From Candidatus Gastranaerophilales bacterium (lineage in GTDB: Bacteria; Cyanobacteriota; Vampirovibrionia; Gastranaerophilales; Gastranaerophilaceae): a DNA stretch of 52,639 nucleotides. The notes under the pieces are model-generated. The model was not told where the DNA came from and ran no database searches. It saw nothing but the letters and a program-made list of their open reading frames with translations. A program made the position numbers and the translations under genes. The first letter of the stretch is position 1; each line of letters begins with the position of its first letter. Of the stretch, positions 50,058 to 52,639 are shown piece by piece. The DNA lies in NCBI GenBank assembly GCA_944323705.1, contig CALUTM010000006.1, forward strand, positions 1 to 52,639, in the 5' to 3' direction.

Positions 50058-50617
50058 AGACTTCTCCTTTTCAAAAATGTTTAACCTGGGTTTATGAAAA
50101 CTTTAAGCGGAATACCGCTAAAATGTTGATTTGGACCGGAACAGCAGGCTGGGGGCTTTCTTCTTTGGCACAGGTCGGAGCCGTCTTGTTTAACCCGAAA
50201 ATTTCTAAAGAACAAAAAGGGTTTCTGGTTCCTCAGGAAATTTTGGATGCTTGTGTAAACATCGGTTCGTTTTTTATCATTACACAATCCGCCAAGAAAA
50301 TTATTTCCAAAATGGCATCCACAGGGAAAATTGCTCCGCAAAAAGTAAGAGATTTTCTCAATAAAAACAAGGATTTGTATGGTGATAAAGTCGGAAAACT
50401 CTCACTCGATTTGGACAAAGTCCTTGTGAATAATTCCAAGTTTCCGACGGATTCTTATTATACGTACAAAAACTACGTGACCACCATTGGTACAGTTGGT
50501 GCAAGCGTGCTTTCTTCCAATATTGTTACTCCGATTATAAGAAATGCTTTTGCATCGGATATGCAGAAAAAGTATCTTAATAACAGACCGCAAACTTCTT
50601 CCGGCATGAAAGTATAA
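50054..50617 (+). CDS. Membrane protein, partner of preceding gene
   Basis: A 187-residue protein with hydrophobic segments near 23-45, 68-85 and 138-160 and basic stretches between. No motif or catalytic residues are recognised. The GGGGGGTAAAG just before its ATG is both ribosome site and part of the G-rich repeat. Overlap with the preceding gene suggests that the two proteins work together, perhaps as a membrane complex. Function unknown. Confidence 0.65.
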   Translation: MKTSPFQKCLTWVYENFKRNTAKMLIWTGTAGWGLSSLAQVGAVLFNPKISKEQKGFLVPQEILDACVNIGSFFIITQSAKKIISKMASTGKIAPQKVRDFLNKNKDLYGDKVGKLSLDLDKVLVNNSKFPTDSYYTYKNYVTTIGTVGASVLSSNIVTPIIRNAFASDMQKKYLNNRPQTSSGMKV

Positions 50618-50638
50618 TATTTGTGCTAAAATAAATGT

Positions 50639-51868
50639 ATGGAATTTTTTGATTACGGAATAATAGGCGGTGGTCCGGCAGGTTATACGGCAGGCATACT
50701 TCTTGCAAAGCAAGGACATTCTGTTGTTTTGTTTGAAAAAGATAAACTCGGCGGAACATGTTTGAACAGAGGATGTATTCCGACTAAATCATTGCTGCAC
50801 TCATCAGATTTGTATGCAGAGGTTATGCAAGCCCTACAAAAAGGCGAATTTGAAGGCAATATATCTTTTGATTTTGCAAAAGTTGCGGAGAAGAAAGACA
50901 AAACCGTTGAGAAAATCCGAAAATCATTGGAATTAGCGGTTAAAAATTCCGGTGTAAAGACCGTTTATGCCGAAGCTTGCGTGGTTGATAAAAATAAAAT
51001 TAAAGCGGCTCAAGAAGAATATAATGTCGGGAAAATAATCCTTGCTACAGGTTCAAAACCTCGAGAAATCAAAGGATTGGAATATGATAAAGAATTTATT
51101 TTAAGCTCGGATGACGTGCTTAATCTGCAAAAACTCCCCAAATCCGTTCTTATAGTTGGTTCAGGGGCGATAGGTATTGAATGGGCAAGAATTTTTTCAA
51201 ATTTTGGCGTTGAAGTTGTAATTGTCGAAATGGCTGAACATTTGATTCCCGTTGCTGATACCGAAGTCTCTAAAAGAGTCGAAAGAATCTTTAAACAGAA
51301 AAAAATAAAGTTCTTTCTAAACAACAGCATTGATAATATTTGTAATAAAACAGTAACTCTGAAAACGGGAGAAATCCTTACGCCTGACTTTATTCTGTGT
51401 GCCGTAGGGAGAGAACCCGTATGTCCGAGTTGTCAGAAAGATGCAGTTCTCGGGGATGCTTGCGGTGAAATTCAACTCGCTCATTACGCTATACATCAGG
51501 CAAAAGAATTCGCTCTTCAAATTCCGTATGATAAAAATCTAATACCGTCAGTTATATACGGAGAACCTGAAATTGCATGGGTTGGAATGCGTGAACAGGA
51601 TTGTGACGACTCTTATAATATAACGATGCTTCCGATTACAGCACTTGGAAAAGCTTGGTGTGATGATGCAACAGACGGTTTTATAAAACTTATAACCAAA
51701 GATAACTTGATTTATGGTGCTCATATAGTTTCTAAAGAAGCTTCCTCATTGATTCATATACTCTTGACCGCTATTCAAAACAAGCTGCCCGCTGAGGATT
51801 TGAAGAAACTCTGTTTTGCACACCCTACCTATGCTGAGGGCATTTTTGATATTCTTTTAAAATTGTAA
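50639..51868 (+). CDS. Dihydrolipoamide dehydrogenase-like flavoprotein
   Basis: A 409-residue FAD/NAD disulfide oxidoreductase. FAD site GGGPAGYTAG (about 10-19), redox pair GGTCLNRGC (C41 and C46), NAD site GSGAIGIEWA and the catalytic H395-x4-E400 in HPTYAE are all intact. It is about 50 residues shorter than usual. The gap lies after GREP, where the second FAD strand is normally reached, and CPSC appears at this place. Lipoamide dehydrogenase is the best guess, but other disulfide reductases are possible. TAAAAT ends six bases before the ATG, with no ribosome site. Confidence 0.85.
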   Translation: MEFFDYGIIGGGPAGYTAGILLAKQGHSVVLFEKDKLGGTCLNRGCIPTKSLLHSSDLYAEVMQALQKGEFEGNISFDFAKVAEKKDKTVEKIRKSLELAVKNSGVKTVYAEACVVDKNKIKAAQEEYNVGKIILATGSKPREIKGLEYDKEFILSSDDVLNLQKLPKSVLIVGSGAIGIEWARIFSNFGVEVVIVEMAEHLIPVADTEVSKRVERIFKQKKIKFFLNNSIDNICNKTVTLKTGEILTPDFILCAVGREPVCPSCQKDAVLGDACGEIQLAHYAIHQAKEFALQIPYDKNLIPSVIYGEPEIAWVGMREQDCDDSYNITMLPITALGKAWCDDATDGFIKLITKDNLIYGAHIVSKEASSLIHILLTAIQNKLPAEDLKKLCFAHPTYAEGIFDILLKL

Positions 51869-51950
51869 ATTTTTATTAAGTTAAACGCAAAAAATTCTTT
51901 TACGAATTTTTATAAAAATACTTGCAACCAATAAAGAAATGGAGCCTTAT

Positions 51951-52340
51951 ATGCTTACAGTACAAAACTATCAACCGATAAATTATAAACCGAGTTTTAG
52001 ATGTAAAGTAGCAAATGCAACTAATGTGAATGAACTCTCACAAACATCAAAAAAGTTGCTTCAAGATATTTATAAACTGATTAAGTCAGAAAAGACATCT
52101 GCTACATCCTCTCAAATAATGCGTTCCAAAAGATTTGCCGACGGTTCTTTCGTTGAACTGCAAGGAAGCAATAAAGGACTTAACCTGAAATATATGAGAA
52201 TGAATCAAAGACCGACCGAGCTTGATATAAATTTAAACGGAACCATTGAATACAAAAATAAATTATCTACCGATTTGAACGGGCTTATTGAAAAGTACAT
52301 CCCGGACATAATTGAAAGAGAGCAATGCAGGTATATATAG
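51951..52340 (+). CDS. Small protein with N-terminal PSFRC motif
   Basis: About 129 residues from ATG 51951, which has GGAG six bases upstream. An in-frame ATG at 51939 lies on the ribosome site itself. PSFRC at residues 14-18 is a variant of the shared xSFxG motif, after a polar Tyr/Gln/Asn-rich start. The rest is soluble, with a helix (SQTSKKLLQDIYKLIKSEK, about 32-50) and beta-like segments. The same double-ATG arrangement occurs at 4386/4398. I do not recognise a family. Confidence 0.65.
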   Translation: MLTVQNYQPINYKPSFRCKVANATNVNELSQTSKKLLQDIYKLIKSEKTSATSSQIMRSKRFADGSFVELQGSNKGLNLKYMRMNQRPTELDINLNGTIEYKNKLSTDLNGLIEKYIPDIIEREQCRYI

Positions 52341-52639
52341 ATTTCTTATGTGCGTATGTAAAGATTTGTAACAATATATAATGTAGAGTGAAATTTTATA
52401 TCAAAAATATACTTTATATATATGTAAGTCGAAAATGACAAACATTAAATAAACACATAACACAAACCTTTCATACAACCTACACACTAACCTTCTACAC
52501 ATGAGGAATTATTAAAAAAGATTCCAAACCTTTCTTTAGAGAAAGGTTTTTTTTTGGTGCTACGCACGTAGATATTTGGTCGGAACACATAGGTAAGCAG
52601 CCAAGATTGAAAAAAACTACAGGTGTTCCTCAATGGTAA
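52341..52639. other. Noncoding end of window
   Basis: AT-rich DNA without a plausible gene. A short run of CACA/ACCTT-like sequence at 52450-52500 precedes a strong terminator, which suggests that a small transcript or the end of the preceding gene's message stops there. Confidence 0.5.
52526..52556 (+). terminator. Rho-independent terminator
   Basis: AAACCTTTCT and AGAAAGGTTT form a perfect 10-bp stem with a TTAG loop, followed by a run of T. It lies about 185 bases after the last gene. Confidence 0.9.

Overview
The window is an AT-rich bacterial chromosome segment. It most likely comes from a gut-type member of the non-photosynthetic sister lineage of Cyanobacteria (Vampirovibrionia/Melainabacteria, order Gastranaerophilales). 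Three things support this. The ATP synthase operon has the cyanobacterial order a-c-b'-b-delta-alpha-gamma, with duplicated b/b' genes and no beta/epsilon genes behind gamma. A VKOR-thioredoxin fusion of the cyanobacterial type is present. Many small lineage-type proteins share a short N-terminal motif. This assignment comes from gene content, not from a database search.

Layout. 1-6.4 kb: small exported or hypothetical proteins, pheT and a degenerate HD-GYP protein. 6.5-9.3 kb: an HdeD-like/rhodanese operon, a TonB-C/TPR protein and a diguanylate cyclase with a degenerate receiver. 9.4-13.4 kb: a DegT-type aminotransferase, then an operon of nanE, a ROK kinase, a 74-aa protein and a MenA-like UbiA prenyltransferase. 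13.4-15.2 kb: an exported repeat protein and a membrane protein with HEAGH. 15.3-21 kb: an RNA-metabolism operon (TIGR03960/TIGR03936-type radical SAM, RNase E/G, a small membrane protein, rsmI) and a 51-aa gene. 21.2 kb: tRNA-Ser(GCU) followed by decayed ORFs and a Nudix gene. 23-29.7 kb: a six-gene YbhGFSR/TolC-type efflux operon with its own TetR regulator. 29.8 kb: a 29-codon Met/Cys-rich microgene with its own promoter and terminator. 30-35.5 kb: lineage membrane proteins, a sugar-phosphate transferase and gatA. 35.5-40.5 kb: the ATP synthase operon. 40.5-43.9 kb: an LptF/G permease, a GT17 glycosyltransferase and an Fsr-like MFS transporter. 43.9-46.5 kb: a flagellin carrying an inserted GLUG beta-helix domain, divergent from a small wHTH gene. 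46.5-48.4 kb: a VKOR-DsbA/QueH/Cys-rich protein operon. 48.4-49.4 kb: a noncoding region full of inverted repeats. 49.4-52.6 kb: two membrane proteins, a compact lipoamide-dehydrogenase-like enzyme and a small motif protein.

The most unusual items are the flagellin with a seven-repeat GLUG insert and a ladder of cysteines, the Met-rich microprotein with a Gly-Gly/Cys-Cys junction, the shared N-terminal 'xSFxG' motif in otherwise unrelated proteins, a family of G-rich GGGGTAAA repeats at gene ends, and a group of genes whose start codon lies six bases after a -10 box, which suggests leaderless mRNAs. The efflux operon, VKOR system, sialic-acid-type genes and flagellin fit a host-associated, motile, probably fermentative cell.
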